Source: Micropterus salmoides (taxonomy: Eukaryota > Chordata > Actinopteri > Centrarchiformes > Centrarchidae). Taken from it: 64,000 nt of DNA. The notes below the pieces were generated by a model. That model did not search any database, was not told where the DNA came from, and saw only the letters and a program-made list of their open reading frames with translations. Position 1 is the stretch's first letter. Each line of letters begins with the position of its first letter. The stretch lies in assembly GCF_014851395.1 (NCBI RefSeq), contig NW_024041484.1, forward strand, positions 1,505,015 to 1,569,014. Reading direction: 5' to 3'. Positions 11,901 through 26,900 of this stretch are shown piece after piece. Made by a program: the position numbers and the translations under genes.

Positions 11901-14900
11901 GGTCTGGTAAATGCTGAACACATTCATATTTCTAGTGCCACAGGATTCAAATGGAGGCTCTACCTTTATTCACTCATTGCCATGGTGAATTGTAGTATTG
12001 GTGTTCCATTGATGATGACTTTTTTTCATTCCTCACGCATGTGCTTCCATCAGGTTCATCAGGAATTGATTTAAGTAACTCTGATCAACTGATCTAGAAC
12101 CAAATTTCCCATCTCAGGCTTAATCAACTCAGAGCTCAGGGTTAAACTCAGAGTTTATTAAACCTGCTGTCTGAAACAGGGCCCAGGACACAAGAGGAAG
12201 GACTAAAAAGGAGGGGGACATATAAATATTCATTTTGGAAACATCTAGCTAATTGATGTTCAGCTCTTCTACATGTCTGTATCAAAATACACTCAATCCA
12301 ATAGGTACTGTATGTAGACTACATTGGCCTGAACTACATTGCTTATATTCTGGTTTCAGTTTTTCCAGCAGATGCTTTAATCTGCTGCAAGGATTTGCTC
12401 CCATTTATCTACAAGAGTATTAGTGAGGTTGAACACTGATGTCGGTCTGTGAGGTCTGGCCCACAGTCAGTGTTTCAATAAACCACAACAAACTGGGAAA
12501 TCCACTTCTTCATGGAGTTGGCTTTGTGCATGAGGGCATTGTCATGTAAAAAAAGAAAAAGGCCTTCCTTAAACTGTTGAAAGTACACCACCGCCTCAAA
12601 CAGCAGTGCCATTGATTGGAGCCTAAGGAGCCTAGCCAAACCAATAAAAACAGCCCCAAATCATTAGTCTTTCTCCACCAAACTTTACAGTTAGCATTAT
12701 ACCTTCAGGAATGGAGCATGGTATTCACCAAACCCAGATTCATTATTTGTAACTACAGACAGATTTCCATGAGTCCAAAGGCTTTACACCACCTTAGCCG
12801 GTGCTTGCATGGTCGCCTTGTGTGCCGCTGCCATGAAAATCCATGTCATGATGCTCCTGGTGAACACTTTTCTGATGTAACCTCTCTCCTGTACTTTAGC
12901 ACTTGGGGCCCAAATTATAAAAAATACTTATAATAGATTTTTGATCTTAATTATGATGTAGTATGTATAAGTATTTATATATAAAAACCTTCCTTTGACG
13001 TGGAATTGACCATATCTCTGATCAAAGTCTAGAGTTGACTTAAGTGAGGTATTAAGATTTGGGAGGCATTGCGCCCAGGCCTGTGATGAACTTTGCATTA
13101 GCTCTATGAACAACGTGATAAGAATTATTACTCCCAAGCTTCGTGTTTGGCTTTGTGTGCCAACCCACTATTTAGGCCACCGAATATGTTGATATGTATT
13201 GCCTGGCTTCAGTCTCTTCATTGCCGTGATCTCGTTTTCCACAAAGTTTGCTTTTCTCTTTTGGTTCGTAGCTGTTCCTGACTAAACGCCCATTTGTGCT
13301 AGCATTAAGTTAGGTGAAACTGCTGAATGTAAGGCAGGTGCCATCAGTGAGATACAACAATTGCTTTATACAACAATATCAAAATGATGGATGGTGACCT
13401 TTGACCCTAGACCCCCAGGACTGAAATATTTTAAGGTCTTCTCTCTTCTAAATTCCTCCTATCTCTGCTCATGCACTAACAATGTAAGTCCACCCCCCCT
13501 CCCTGACCAACAATTGGACAATTGCCATAGTTTATATAACAATCATGTAGCAGTCAGGTGTGTATTCAAGACCTCTTTAACAGGTTGTAGTTTTCTCATT
13601 GCTGGAGTGTTTTTTTTCAACCCACTCATGTAGCTAACTGGAGTTCAATTAGCTAGCTAGCTGATCAAATCTGGCAGTGACAGTTGTCATTTCAGCTGAC
13701 GTAATTTGTCAGTAGAAATGACTTTAATCAAGTATCCACAGTTCCAAAAATGAACAGGAATTCTGATGGTAAATCTGCCCTGTTGTCATTGTAAACTACA
13801 TATGTAAACTTCACTGGACTGACCACACTGGATGTGAGATGTGGAATCATTAACTATGAAATTCGCATTATAGGGGTACCAGGCTGAAGTAGAAGGGGTG
13901 TTCATCAGGCATGTGGGAAGACATTTTTGCTTAGGGGTGCTGTACAGTAGATATGCACGCATGACAGACTGTGTGTGGGCACACACATGCAGCATTACTT
14001 CATGTTTAAATCTCCCAACACCCTGACAGGATCGGTCAGAATCTAATGTTAATAATGTTCTTCTACACATCTAAAAGGTCTCACACATAGATAGATAGAT
14101 AGCTTTATTGTCACACATAGTCCAGGTTCATACAGTGAAACTGTTTGGTGTAAAGCAGCCGTCCTCCTGATCAATGCTGAGCTCCATCAGTGCGTCTAAA
14201 TTGTTTTAGAAACTAAAAGTTTCATTATGTTTCCTCTGCAGGGTTTGCTCTGTCTGTCCTGTCAAGTTTATAACTACAGTTTTTAGTTTTGCTGCATAAA
14301 TGTCCCAGGGTATTTGCTGTGACATTACTGCACCTGTGGAAGCGGCCATTAAAATGACTGACAGCAGCCTCTCTCTCTAATCATGAAAGTAAATCGTTAA
14401 AGAAAACACTCATACATCGACACAATAAAGCAATCACTTGGAAAGTTATAAGGACCGGTAGACGTAGGATAAATCTGAGAAAATAATAATTTGGGTGGGG
14501 GGCCGGTGGATGATTTGTGTGTAGGCCAGACATGATTAAGTAAGAGCTAATAACTAACTAATAACTAATGTAAGAGCTGATCCACACATCACACCAACAT
14601 AGCTCCGTAATCGTGTATAAGTAATCGTGAAAAAACAGTACAAACAGCAGCTGATGTCACATTATTAGGCTGTAATATGAACCACAACATCCTCTGAATT
14701 CAGTGAAACCTGCTGTATTTTATTTTGTTGTTTAATAACAATAGTGCCCATTATGTAGTCTGCACATGTCATTTGCACACTGTGTTCCTCCCTGTCAAAC
14801 CTGCACACTTGGAGTGCATACATACATGTACCAGTGTTCCATCTCGGTTTGAATAAAAACCTACAGAGTACAACTTGGTTTAGACACACCCTGTACTCAG

Positions 14901-17900
14901 CTAATATCTCTCAGTCCCGGTCTCAGTATTTATGGCTTTGTATCAAACACAACTAAACCCTTTCATGAATGCAAAATACATAGCATAGTAGCATAACTGC
15001 TACTAATGAGAAATAAACGTTTTCTTTTAGCTTTTTCTGGAAACTGAGAAAAATGATTTATTTGATTTCAAAGCCAGCATGGTCAGCCTGAGGCCACACA
15101 TCTTCCTGTAAGTAAGAACATTCTGTCTTGTTCACATTTCATTTCACTTATTAGGATCCCCATTAGCTGTAGCCGAAGCAACAGCTATTCTTCCTGGTTT
15201 CCACACAGACACAAAACTCTATACAGTATAGTACACAATTACAGAAAATCACACCCACCAACACAACAAAGACAATACAACCATACACAAACACGATACA
15301 ATACACTACATAAACCAGCTCTCATCAGTAAAAATCACTTAACAGAACAAACAGAAGAAAATCTATTATCTAGACAGCACTATATAGAGTCTAGATACCA
15401 CCTAAGCGTCCTTAGATGAAGAAAGCTGCCAGGAGATGTTGTTTCAATGCATTTTAAAGCAAGTTTTACTGTTCTTGTGATGAATATGCTCAGGCAGAGC
15501 TTTCCATGCAACCATAGCTCTATACATTACAGTGCTGTTCATCATACTGGGTTTCTCTTTGTGTAGTGTAAATCTACCAGCTCAGTAGCGTGCCTGGTAC
15601 AGCATGCACATCTGAGCTCCAACATAGCTGTCTCTGTTATACCCTTGTAATTTATGAACTGAAATCTTTTTTATAAAATAAAGAGGGAGTACATGCATTT
15701 GTTTTTTGTTTTTTTTTTACCTTTAACCAGGTTCACATCACCCTTTTCTGCAGAACACTGACAAGCTAGCAGGTTGATAGCTTGTTAAAGAACTAGCAAT
15801 GCTGAGTTAATCAAACTGTGAGAAAACCCTTAGCCACTGCCTTTCTGTCTGCTTAATGAAGCAGTGTCCTCCAGGTTTCACATGGTGTGAACTGATAGCA
15901 GCGTCCATCTCTTCATTTTGTGTTATTAGACTGTTTTTCCAAAAGAAGCACGAGGGATGTGAGATTGGACGCATTTGAGCATATCTGGAAACCAAAATAA
16001 GTCACAGGGAATCCACAGAAAACATTACCATGGCAACGCATAAACAGTGTTATGATGGGAAAGACTCTGTTTTAATGCTGAGAAAATAACTAAACAAGGA
16101 GCTTGCAGAGGCTCAAAGGCTCCGTAGAGCTAAGAGAAACTGTGCAGATGACTACAGACTGTAGTTCTTTATGGTTGTTGGTTGTGGTCCTTGTATGACT
16201 ACCTAAGAGGCCGCTTTTAAGGACTTTGGGTTACGTTACTGCTGTAACATCTAGCAAATTGTTTGTCTTATAGTCTAATTTTTATAAATCCCCTGTGTAC
16301 ATGTCAACTGCTCTCATTGTTCTCTTTCTGCTGTCCCAAATTCCTGATTGTTCTCTGGATCTCTCCTCTCTCCTTATAGGCACCAGCCTTCTTCAGGAGG
16401 TTGTATATCTAGTGAGTCAGGGAGCAGACCCAGATGAGATCGGCCTTATGAACATCGATGAACAGCTGCCTGTCTTAGAGTACCCCCAACCTGGCCTGGA
16501 CATCATACAGGTAATGTAGCTGAAATCAGGTAGCATTCATTGAATTAATTAGCCAACTTAATAATGTGGAGATTTTAGATTTGCTAGTGCAAAATAATAA
16601 ACAACTGTCTGGGTATGCCTTTTGCTGGGTGTAGCAGCATTACAACAAACCAGCACCCCTGTTTGGATGTGAAACATGAGATTTAGAAACACATTCAAAA
16701 CAAGGCTAGCCTTACTTGCAATCACAAGGACTGGCTCTCTGTTAGCTAAATACTGTAGGTACATAAGAAAACCAAACAGAAAGGTATATCACATACCAAG
16801 TCAATGCTGGATCATTTACATGCATACATACATACATAAATACAGTATCTCACAAAAATGAGTACACCCCTCACATATTTCTAAATATTTGATTCTATTT
16901 TTTCATGTGACAACACTGAAGAAATAACACTTGAGTGTACAGCTTGTATAACAGTGTAAATGAGGTGTCCCCTCAAAATAAAACATCACACAGCCATTAA
17001 TGTCTAAACTGCTGGCAACAAAAGTGAGGACACCCCTAAGTGAAAATGTCCAAATTGGGCCCAATTAGCCATTTTCCCTCCACGGTGTCATGTGACTCGT
17101 TAGTGTTACAAGGTCTCAAGGGTGAATGGGTAGCAGGTGTGTTAAATCTGCTGTTATCGCACTCACACTTACTCATACTGGTAACTGGAATTTTAACATG
17201 GCACCTCATGGCGAAGAACTCTCTGAGGATCTGAAAAAAGAATGGTTGCCTACATGAAGATGGCCTACGCTATAAGAAGACTGCCAAGACCCTGAAACTG
17301 AATGCACTCAACAGAGAAAAAATGTTGAGTGCACATGCTCAGCGTCATATCCACAGGTTGTCTTTGGGAAATAGATGTATGAGTGCTGCCAGCATTGCTG
17401 CAGAGTTTGAAGGGCTGGGGGGTGGTCAGCCTGTCAGTGTTCAGACCATACGCCGCATCTGCATCAAATTGGTCTGCATGTCTGTTGTCCCAGACAGGTC
17501 TGGGGCTGCATGAGTGCTGCCAGCACTGGGGAGCTACAGTTCAGTGAGGGAACCATGAAAGCCAACATATACTGTGACATACTGAAGCAGAGCATCATCC
17601 CCTCCCTTCCGAGACTGGGCCGCAGGGCAGGATTCCCACATGGTAACGACCCCAAACACCTCCAAGATGACCACTGCCTTGCTACATGATGGACTAGCCA
17701 AGCATGTCTCCAGACCTAAACCCTATTGAGCATCTGTGGGGCGTCCTCAAACGGAAGGTGGAGGAGCCCAAGGTCTCTAACATCCACCAGCTCCGTGATG
17801 TCGTCATGGAGGAGTGGAAGAGGACTCCAGAGGCAACCTGTGAAGCTCTGGTAAATCCAAGCCCAAGAGGGTTAAGCAGTGCTGGAAAATAATGGTGGCC

Positions 17901-20900
17901 ACACACAATATTGACACTTTGGGCCCAATTTGGACATTTTAACTTAGGGCTGTCCTCACGTTTGTTGGCAGCAGTTTAGACATTAATGGCTGTGTGATGT
18001 GTTATTTTGAGGGGACAGCAAATTTACACTGTTATACAAGCTGTACACTCACTACTTTACATTGAAGCAAAGTGTCATTTCTTCAGTGTTGTCACATGAA
18101 AGGATATAATCAAATATTTCCAACAATGTAAGGGGTGTCTTCACTTCGTACAATTTATTGATTTATTTAAATATGTTCAAAAGTAAAGTTGTAGACCTAC
18201 AAGTCTGGAAAGTTCATAATGGTAGCAATACTTCCCTGGTTAACCCTGAGGCTTACAAGGTATTAGCAAAAACAAATGTGACTGTCTATCCCAACCTCGT
18301 AGTGTGGATGTTATTTTATCTCAGCTCACATTAACTAAAATGCCTTCATTGTCCAGGATGTAATTTTTTGAAGGAATCAAAAGCTGTAAACTTGTAAACA
18401 GCCAACTAATGTCATTAACAGTGATTCTACACTTAAAGGTCAAATTACTCAGAAATGTGACTGTGAGAACAGTTGTTCAATGTCTTCTGTGGCTCTGCAC
18501 AGTCTTCTGAAGAAAAAAATCCCTGATGATGCCATGAGGGTTTTCTCAGCTTCTGTTATAAACATATTTATAACTGGAAGCCTGAGTTACAGTCTGGGTT
18601 GTGACGTTTGACAGATGCAGGCATTTAGAAAGCAGGGAATGTAGGATCCTTTTTATTTAAAGGGTGATCCATACAAGTGACTTAGAATTGAAATGAAAAT
18701 GCACGTACGAGTAACTATTGTGTAAGATAGATGCAAGGCCAACAGTAACAAGTTCTCAAACATGAACTTCTGCCAGACTGATAAGTGAACTGCAGAGTAA
18801 AGATTAAAGTAATGACTTCCTTTGTGTTTCCACAGGAGCTGACATCCCCTCGTCTCATCAAAAGCCATCTTCCCTATCGATTCCTCCCCACAGCCATGCA
18901 CAATGGAGAGGCCAAGGTCAGTCCACTGACACTGGACATTACACATACAATAGCCATGACTTTTCATTGCATTATAGTGCTAATAATATTTTGAGGTAGG
19001 TGGCATGTATAAACAAATTTTGCCCTGAATTTGAACAAGTTTAAAAGCATAACATTAGTTCAACCTCAACAGCATAACTAAATGCAATAGGAAATGTATA
19101 TTTTTGATTCTTAAAAAACAGCTGAGATAAATAAATTGCCATTAAAGCAGGATGTATCACATATGATACAAACAAAAAAACCTAAGTGCAAATTAAAATG
19201 GCATATTTTATTTTCTATTTCTCAATTTTTTTTCTGATAATTGTTTCATTTGTTTAGAACAAATTTTTGTAATGTCCAGCATAGTCTGTTAATCTATCTG
19301 CGATATGCATCACATCAACCATCAGCTCCGATAACCAAATTCCACAGGGCTGTACGTCAACAGCTGCATTACATGGGACTAGTGTTATGTATCTGACTAT
19401 AGTTACTGTTGTTGTGATTCTCTTCTAGGTGATCTACATGGCGCGTAACCAAAGGACCTGGTGGTGTCTTACTACCAATTCCACCGCTCTCTCAGGACCA
19501 TGAGCTACCGAGGAACCTTCCAGGAGTTCTGCCGGCGCTTCATGAATGACAAGCGTAAGTATACATGAAGTTTATTGGAGAAGTGGGACAGTATGACCCT
19601 CCTTCTACTTTCAAGGCAGTGAACTCCTGTACTCTTTTGTACTGTCAACAGACTACTGTAAGTTCATCCAGTGGAATCTCTCTCTCTCTCTCTCTCAAAG
19701 TGGGATATGGTTCCTGGTTTGAACATGTTCAGGAATTTTGGGAACATCGTATGGACTCTAATGTCCTCTTCTTGAAATATGAAGACATGTACAAGGTAAC
19801 GTCCTCACAGTCTCTTGTGCTTTTTTTAGCCACTGTGTGCTAACTCTTAGCTTAACAGTATGTAACTCCAAGTCATAACACTGGAGTCTGACCTTCGAGA
19901 AGATCTCCTCTGACTGTTAGGTGGACAGTGGAGCTGCTGTACTGATGAATGTGTCTGTGAACAAATAGCTTATAGTTTTGCCTTGATTGAAGTATTACAA
20001 TTGACTCCCACTATGAACTACAATTAACTATTAAATAAAACCAGGCCAATAAAAGTATATAGAATAAAATTGAATAAAATACCCAACAATTAAAATTAAA
20101 GCTAGGGTAGGTTGGAGAAACCAGCAAGTGACAGCTAGATTTTGAAAGTATCCAACTGAATAAATCCCACCCCCTCCTTTCAGGCCTCCCTAAAAAGCCA
20201 CTTCCCCAAGACATGTTCATGTGCAGTGAGTGCACGGGCAGAGGGTGCACAGGTAGACAGGTAGGAAAGTCAGAGCATTTGGTTGATTGATTGCTGTTGG
20301 GACGTAAAGAGAATTTCAACAAATATAACAAAAAAGCTTCAGAAATAAATTTTATACTCTTTGCTTTAAAAGAATGAAATAAACAAAACATATGAAATGT
20401 GTTACAAGTGAGAAAATAAAATAGTAAACTTTAATAAAAGCCTTGAGAAGAGATGAGAAGTTAAAAGATATTACTTGTTCTCCAAGCCTGAGACAGGGAG
20501 TTCCTGTCTTGATTTTGGCTGGAACCCAAAAGCAGACGGGAGACAGGCAGTTAAGTTTCAACTATTTATTAGTATAACTTTGGGCTGGCGAAGGGGCTGA
20601 GTTTTGGGGAGGATGTCCAGATCCGTGTTGTTGGAGTGGGCAGGCAGGCTTGGCTGGCTGTAGACTTTGTGAGGGCTGGGGTTTGTTAGTGATTGAGCAG
20701 GAGCTGAGGCTGAGTTAGCTGGCTGGAAAGCTCGACAGGCAGAGGGAGGAATCTGGTTGTAGGTGAATCTGAAGACGGAGATAACAAGAGTTAATGAGGC
20801 TGGCAGGCAAGCAAGGCAAAGTCTCAACAATACGGTGGGCACTGGATGTGGTTTTGGAAGGGAGATTGATCTGACGGTCAGATTTGTAGAGAGACAGCAA

Positions 20901-23900
20901 AGGCACTAGCTATTTCACTGCTGGTTGAGAAATTTACCATAAAGGTTAGCAAGTTGGCTAACATTAACTTGCAGTTTGCTGCATTCTGTTTGTGTTGCTC
21001 GGCTTTTCAAGAAGTTAGCAATTTAATATGTCCATGGTGATTGAGTTAAGCTATAGCTGATTGTGCATGTATTGCTATATCATATTCCAATATTTTGGCG
21101 TCATTTTTCTACAGTGGGAGGAAGTGGAGACATGTCGTCAATCTTTATACACAGTCTATGGATTGAACTGTCTGCTGTAAAACAACTTCAGACCTTACCT
21201 GCGATTCTGTAACTCTGTCCTTCTGTCGGACAGGATTCTCCTGATGCATGATTTAACAAACAAATACCTTTCCTCCCGTCATTTTCCTACACATGTAACC
21301 TCTTTAATCTTCAGTTTGATCCTCTATAGCTCGTTTCACAAGACGTGGCACATGTATCCTTTCTATCTTATGTACAGCATTATTGCGTAAAACTCTCCAG
21401 TCAAAAAAAGTATCAATATTTGCCCTTTGCTTTGTCAAATATCCCATTTTACATCATCTGGTCTTATCACGTTTAGCAGGCACAGACTCACTCATGTCCT
21501 CTCCTCTGCAGATAGGCTTTTCTTAGAACTGATAACTGAAATGAGGGCAAGCAATTGTAACATTTTTTAATTTGGTTTTGGTATTGTTGAAAAAATATTG
21601 TTGAAAGACATCTGAGATGCTGTATTTCTGTGGGTTTTTAAAAATGTATTTTCTATTTAATATACACTGCCATAACTGAAGCATGTACCTACCTACTGCC
21701 TCACTGAATCTGAGAGATCAGTAACTTTAAACACACCACCTCCCTGCGCGGACTATGTTGCTCTATATACTATGTCACCTGGCATTGACCTGACCATGCT
21801 TGTAGCGTTGAAAAATTATGTAAACCTCTTAATGCCGATTGTCGCAAATTTGCATCACACCTCTTCCTTTCAGACTGCAGCTGAGATAGCGTTTGTATTC
21901 CCCAAATGTCTGTTTGTGCATATTCGATACATACCTGGGAACCTTTTGCAAGCACTGGTTTCTCTTTTATGCCCGTTGTCACTAATTTGCATCATACCTA
22001 CATCATACCTGAAGTTATATATTTTCTATGTTCTATAGACAAATTAACAATTTCCACTTAATTTAACATCAACCTGAAAGCAAATGAAAACAGAAATAAT
22101 TATTTAAATTTCTTTATTGTAAATAAATTCAGGCATCAAGGGGTTAAAGGGATCCCAAGTGTGACTTCAGAGTGAGAACGGGTTGGCAGGACCATAGATT
22201 TCCTTTATATGTCCTGGATAACCGCTCATCCTCACACAGCAGTAAATCTGAAAGTAAAAGGTGACAGGGAAAGCTAATGATTGGGCCTAAAACTGATTGT
22301 GGGTGATTTTGCTGTTAAAGATGTAAAAGGCGTAAGCCTTTTCTAAGGATATGGTCTGTGACAGACAGAAAGAATGCCATATATTCTGACTGCACATCCA
22401 ACTGTGAAAAACATCATAGTGCACACACCAATGGCACTGTGAAACAGTGATCAGACTTTATTGATCTATTGAACACACTCAGTTCCTTGAATGCTGAGGT
22501 GTTTATCTGTGGCCTACTAGTCATAGGAGGAGTTCAAGAGATTGTTGACACTGAACACATGACTTTCAACTGCATATACTGTCCATTCACTGCATGTTAT
22601 TGACAACCTTTCGTTCTGGGACATCTTTTAAAGGCAGAACCAAACAGGGTGAAGCTGCTTTTAGCTGCGATGCTGCACACGGATGGAGCCAGCTTCCTGA
22701 TGATCTCAAATGCACACCAACCCTAGCCGCTTTAAAATCAAAATGAAACATTCTGCTGTTCTCCGGTGCCTTTTCCATAGCAAAGCAAAATCCAAGAAGA
22801 GATCTCATAGTTGTTTCCTCCTTTTCTCCTAGACACAAATGAGCTACTTTTAATACCAAGGTGAGACCAAAGGCATTTTCTCCTGCTTCTCAAATTCAAC
22901 TCAGGAGAAACAACCATATAAAATCTCATTTATGGCTGACTCTGATCAGAACAAGAGATCTCTAACTGAACTTAAATAAGTCTAATTTAAATCTCCTGAA
23001 CATTGGACCATGAGATCAGAGAAAGAGCTCAAAGAAAACTCAGCTATGACTCCTGGGATCTCAGATTCTTCTCAAATATGTCTCATATTTTCTTTCTCAT
23101 ATTGGCCTCAGGAGCGAAAACTCATCTCTGTCTTACTCTGATCAAAAGATGAGATCTCTACAGTATCTTAAATAAGTTTTATTTAAGTCTCCAGAATGTG
23201 GATCAGAAAAATCTCTCAGTTTTGTCTTAGTGACCCCACTTAGGGGTGAAAAATAAAGTAATTTTACTCAAGTACTTTACTTAAGTCAAATGTTGAGGTA
23301 CTTGCCCTTGAGTATTTTCTTTTTAGGAGTCTTTATACTTTCACTCCCCTGAATTTCAAATCCTGTATTGTACTGTGTGCTGTTTATCTGAACCATGTTA
23401 CAAGTTACTGAGTAGAAAACTAAAATATATTTTGCCATTGAAAATAATGCACTTTCAATTTATGTTTTCCAGTTTGTTAAGGTAGTCACAGCCAGCATAA
23501 CTGGATCACCACTTTGACATGATGTTTAGAGATGAATTCATTAAGGATTAAATGTACACAGGAAATGAGATTGTTGTATCTCAGTTCTTGCGTCTTACAG
23601 AATGAGCACTTTTAATTTTGAAACTTGAGTACATTCACTATGGAATACTTTTATATATTTACTTGAGTAAAATTTTGACAACTTTAATTTGTCTTACCTA
23701 AGTCTCAAAAACTTAATCTTAACTAATCTTTTCTCCAGGTAGGCAGTGGTTGGCAATAGGCGGCTGGCCCGCCAGCAATAATATCTGACCCATGGCCAGA
23801 TTACTTTGATAGCGGCAAAACCCCCCAGATCTGAGTCAGGGCAGCAAAAGTTACTGACATAATCCCTTCCTCTTAAGTGATTGTGCCTACAAAACAAAAG

Positions 23901-26900
23901 CGTGAGAACGTACTTTATATCATGTTTGATTAAACCTGGCCTGCCATCTAATGACTTGAAAAGAATTTGGCCTGACGCCAGACTTATTTTCTGACCCCTG
24001 TCTTAAGGGGGTTTTAGGAGCAACAATTCAGATTGAAGTGATCTAAAAATAAATACAATTGATGTTAGTGCTTTCGCAAGAGTTAAAGAAAAGCCTATTC
24101 TGAGCAAAACATATTTCCTCTGGGTTGTTACATTTGGGACAACTTATAACTTATAACTGTATTTATTATCTATTCCATTTTGTATTTTATTTTTTACTTT
24201 TCTTTGCCTACATGAAGCACTTTGAATTGCCTCTGTGTTTCAAATGTATAAAACTGCCTTGATTAATGGACTAAACCAAAACGGTGAACATGGTAAAGGT
24301 TATACTGTAGCCTACCTTCTAAACAGCAGCTTTGTCACTGTGAGTATGTTAGCATACTGATGTTATTACATTTACCTGACGCTTTTATCCAAAGCGACTT
24401 AAAATTGCTTTATACGTCAGAGGTCGCATGCCTCTGGAGCAACTAGGGGTTAAGTGTCTTGCTCAGGGACACAATGGTGGATGGGTCACAGCAGGAATTG
24501 AACCCTGGTCTCTCACACCAAAGGCATGTGTCTTATCCATTGCACCATCACCACCCCTATGGTAGTAGTTAGCTCAGAGCACGGCTCTGTCTAAGTACAG
24601 TACAGCTTCACAGAGCTGTCAACATGGCTGTAGACTTGTTTTTATGATACCTCGTGACAGAGAGTTTACCATCATTTGCAGCTTTTGTTCAGTAATCTTT
24701 AACTGAGCCTTGAACATACAGAGAGACACATGCAAACATACATGTGCATAGCTGTGAAGGTATAGCCTGTATGTTTAACTGCTCCTAAGTGATTCATTGT
24801 CCAGGGCTACACATATGTCTGCAATCAGTGTTTTTCACCTTTATGCCACATAGATTGTGTAAGCATATAGAACAGTGTGTTCTCCACAGCTGTGGGTGGA
24901 TGCTTTTTAGGGAAACAGTATTTCTGGCTTGGTATCAAGCATTTAAAAGGAGGCAGTGTTCTCTGTATTTGTGTGTGATTATTGCATTCATAGATTTCCC
25001 ATCTCCCACTCAACTCCCCTTTTTCTTATGCCCCTCTCTGACAAATGTTTTATTTGTCTTGACTTCATTAGTTCAAATAATATTGACCTGGCTTACTGAA
25101 CCAAAATCCACACCACCTGATTTTAACATTTTTAAATAAACCTAGATGAGATAGAGGTGGGGGCTGGCAGTCATCTATAGGAATGGTTTTATCTGCTCTC
25201 CTGTCTTTTTTGGTGATTACATATCCTCTGAGCAGCTGAGATTTGTTATCAGAGGAAATTTTATATTGCTTTCTGTTCTAATCTGTAGACATCCCAAGTT
25301 AAATGTCAGTTTTATCTCACAATTCATTGCACAAGATGTGAAGAATTTCTTACTTAATAGTAAGGAGAAAATTGCTTTCAACCGGTAATGGCTACCTCTG
25401 TGATACCCTCAAAGCTGCCTACTTTCTCTCATTTTGAACGCTTCCTTTTTGTGAAGCGAAAAGAAACAATAAGAAGAATGCAGTTTACAACTTGTGCTAA
25501 TCCCAACGCGGCTGGGGCGATGGTGCTCTACTTATCAGAAGGCTGGCGGTTTGATCCCCGGCTCCCCCAATCTGCATGTCAAAGTGTCTTTGGGCAAGAT
25601 ATTGAGCCCCAAAATTGCTCCCCAAGGCTGTGCCATCAGTGTGTGAATGGGTGAATGTGACAGGTATAGTGCTTTGAGTGATCGAAAGACTAGAAAGGTG
25701 CATTATAAGTACAGTACATTTATCATTTACATTTTTTTAAAGAGGTTACACTGTGGTGTCTTCCATTGTATTTTATGAATAGCTAGTTACCATAAAACTT
25801 CAATTAATCTGAATCCCAAATAGCTGCCTACCTCCTTTACTGGCCTGGTGTGGGAACACATTTTGACAAATGAACGCAGGTCTCCATTAAACGCCTGCTC
25901 TGGTTTTTATAGAAGTTCTTTAGATGTATAAAACCTCTTAAACCCCGCCAGGCTGCCTGCTTTAGCTGCTTCTAAGCTGCTTAGATCGTTAATACAAATA
26001 TTAATGTTTAAACGTATGATCAATATGTCAGTATGAACATGCTACACATCGTTAGATCGGTTAGATTCTCCACAATTCAATAGTTCAGTTCATTTAACGG
26101 AAACAACAAGCCCCAAAGTCTAATTCTTATAGATTTACTGGTGTAACCGACATGGTACAAGAGATGAAAACAAGAAGTGCTGACTCCCGTTACCTTTGAG
26201 GCGCTCATTAAGTCCGAATGTGTTGTTCCTTGATTATTTATATTCCTTCAGTCTGTAAGGGTCCACCAATCAAAATAATCAAAACAGCTTTTCATAAAAA
26301 TTAATCCAAGTTGTAAATCCTGTCATGTGAAGTCCATCACTCGCTGTCTGCTAACTTCTGCCATACTTTTGTCATCCTGCACCGTGTTGTTGTTTTTGTT
26401 ACGTTGCTGCCTACAAAATAAAAGTGCATAAGCTGTCTATCGGCGCTAGATCAAATGGATCACGTCTATTTGACATTATTTGATCATTTTTATACAAGAA
26501 ATATTCTGTTTGAAATAAATAAACTGTTTCACAGTTGCCTATTTCAGTTTTGTGCGAAAGGAATTAAAGTCCTGTCCCATATGGGCGCCTGTCCCAAATA
26601 CAGGCAGGGTCAATTAAGTGATTTTAGCAAATAAAAGCCCGGGCTATTTATCAAAGTTTTACAGTATCCACATTCCCTGTCGATCCAGCCGACTATAGGC
26701 CTATCTCTAAATTACCATTAATGTCAAAGGTGACACAGTGATATAAATATCTTTTTAAATGACATACAATTTTAAATAAATTCCTATCAGGCTTCTGTTT
26801 CAGTACTGAGACAGAGGTCCTGTGACCAATGACCTTTTAAAAGGTAGATGCAGGGATCTGCTCCATTTTAGTTCTACTTGACATCAGTGCTGCCTTTGAA

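Noticed and set aside
15029..15109. Exon-like segment in sult4a1 intron 1, with TTTCTTTTAG before it and GTAAGTAAG after it
   Set aside because: The seven assigned exons already give the exact family length and phases; adding this one would break the YPKSG-TSLL join. Probably a cryptic or pseudo-exon.
24480..24560. Possible tRNA gene on the minus strand
   Set aside because: Only A- and B-box-like sequences are present, with no plausible cloverleaf end; the following body is SINE-like.
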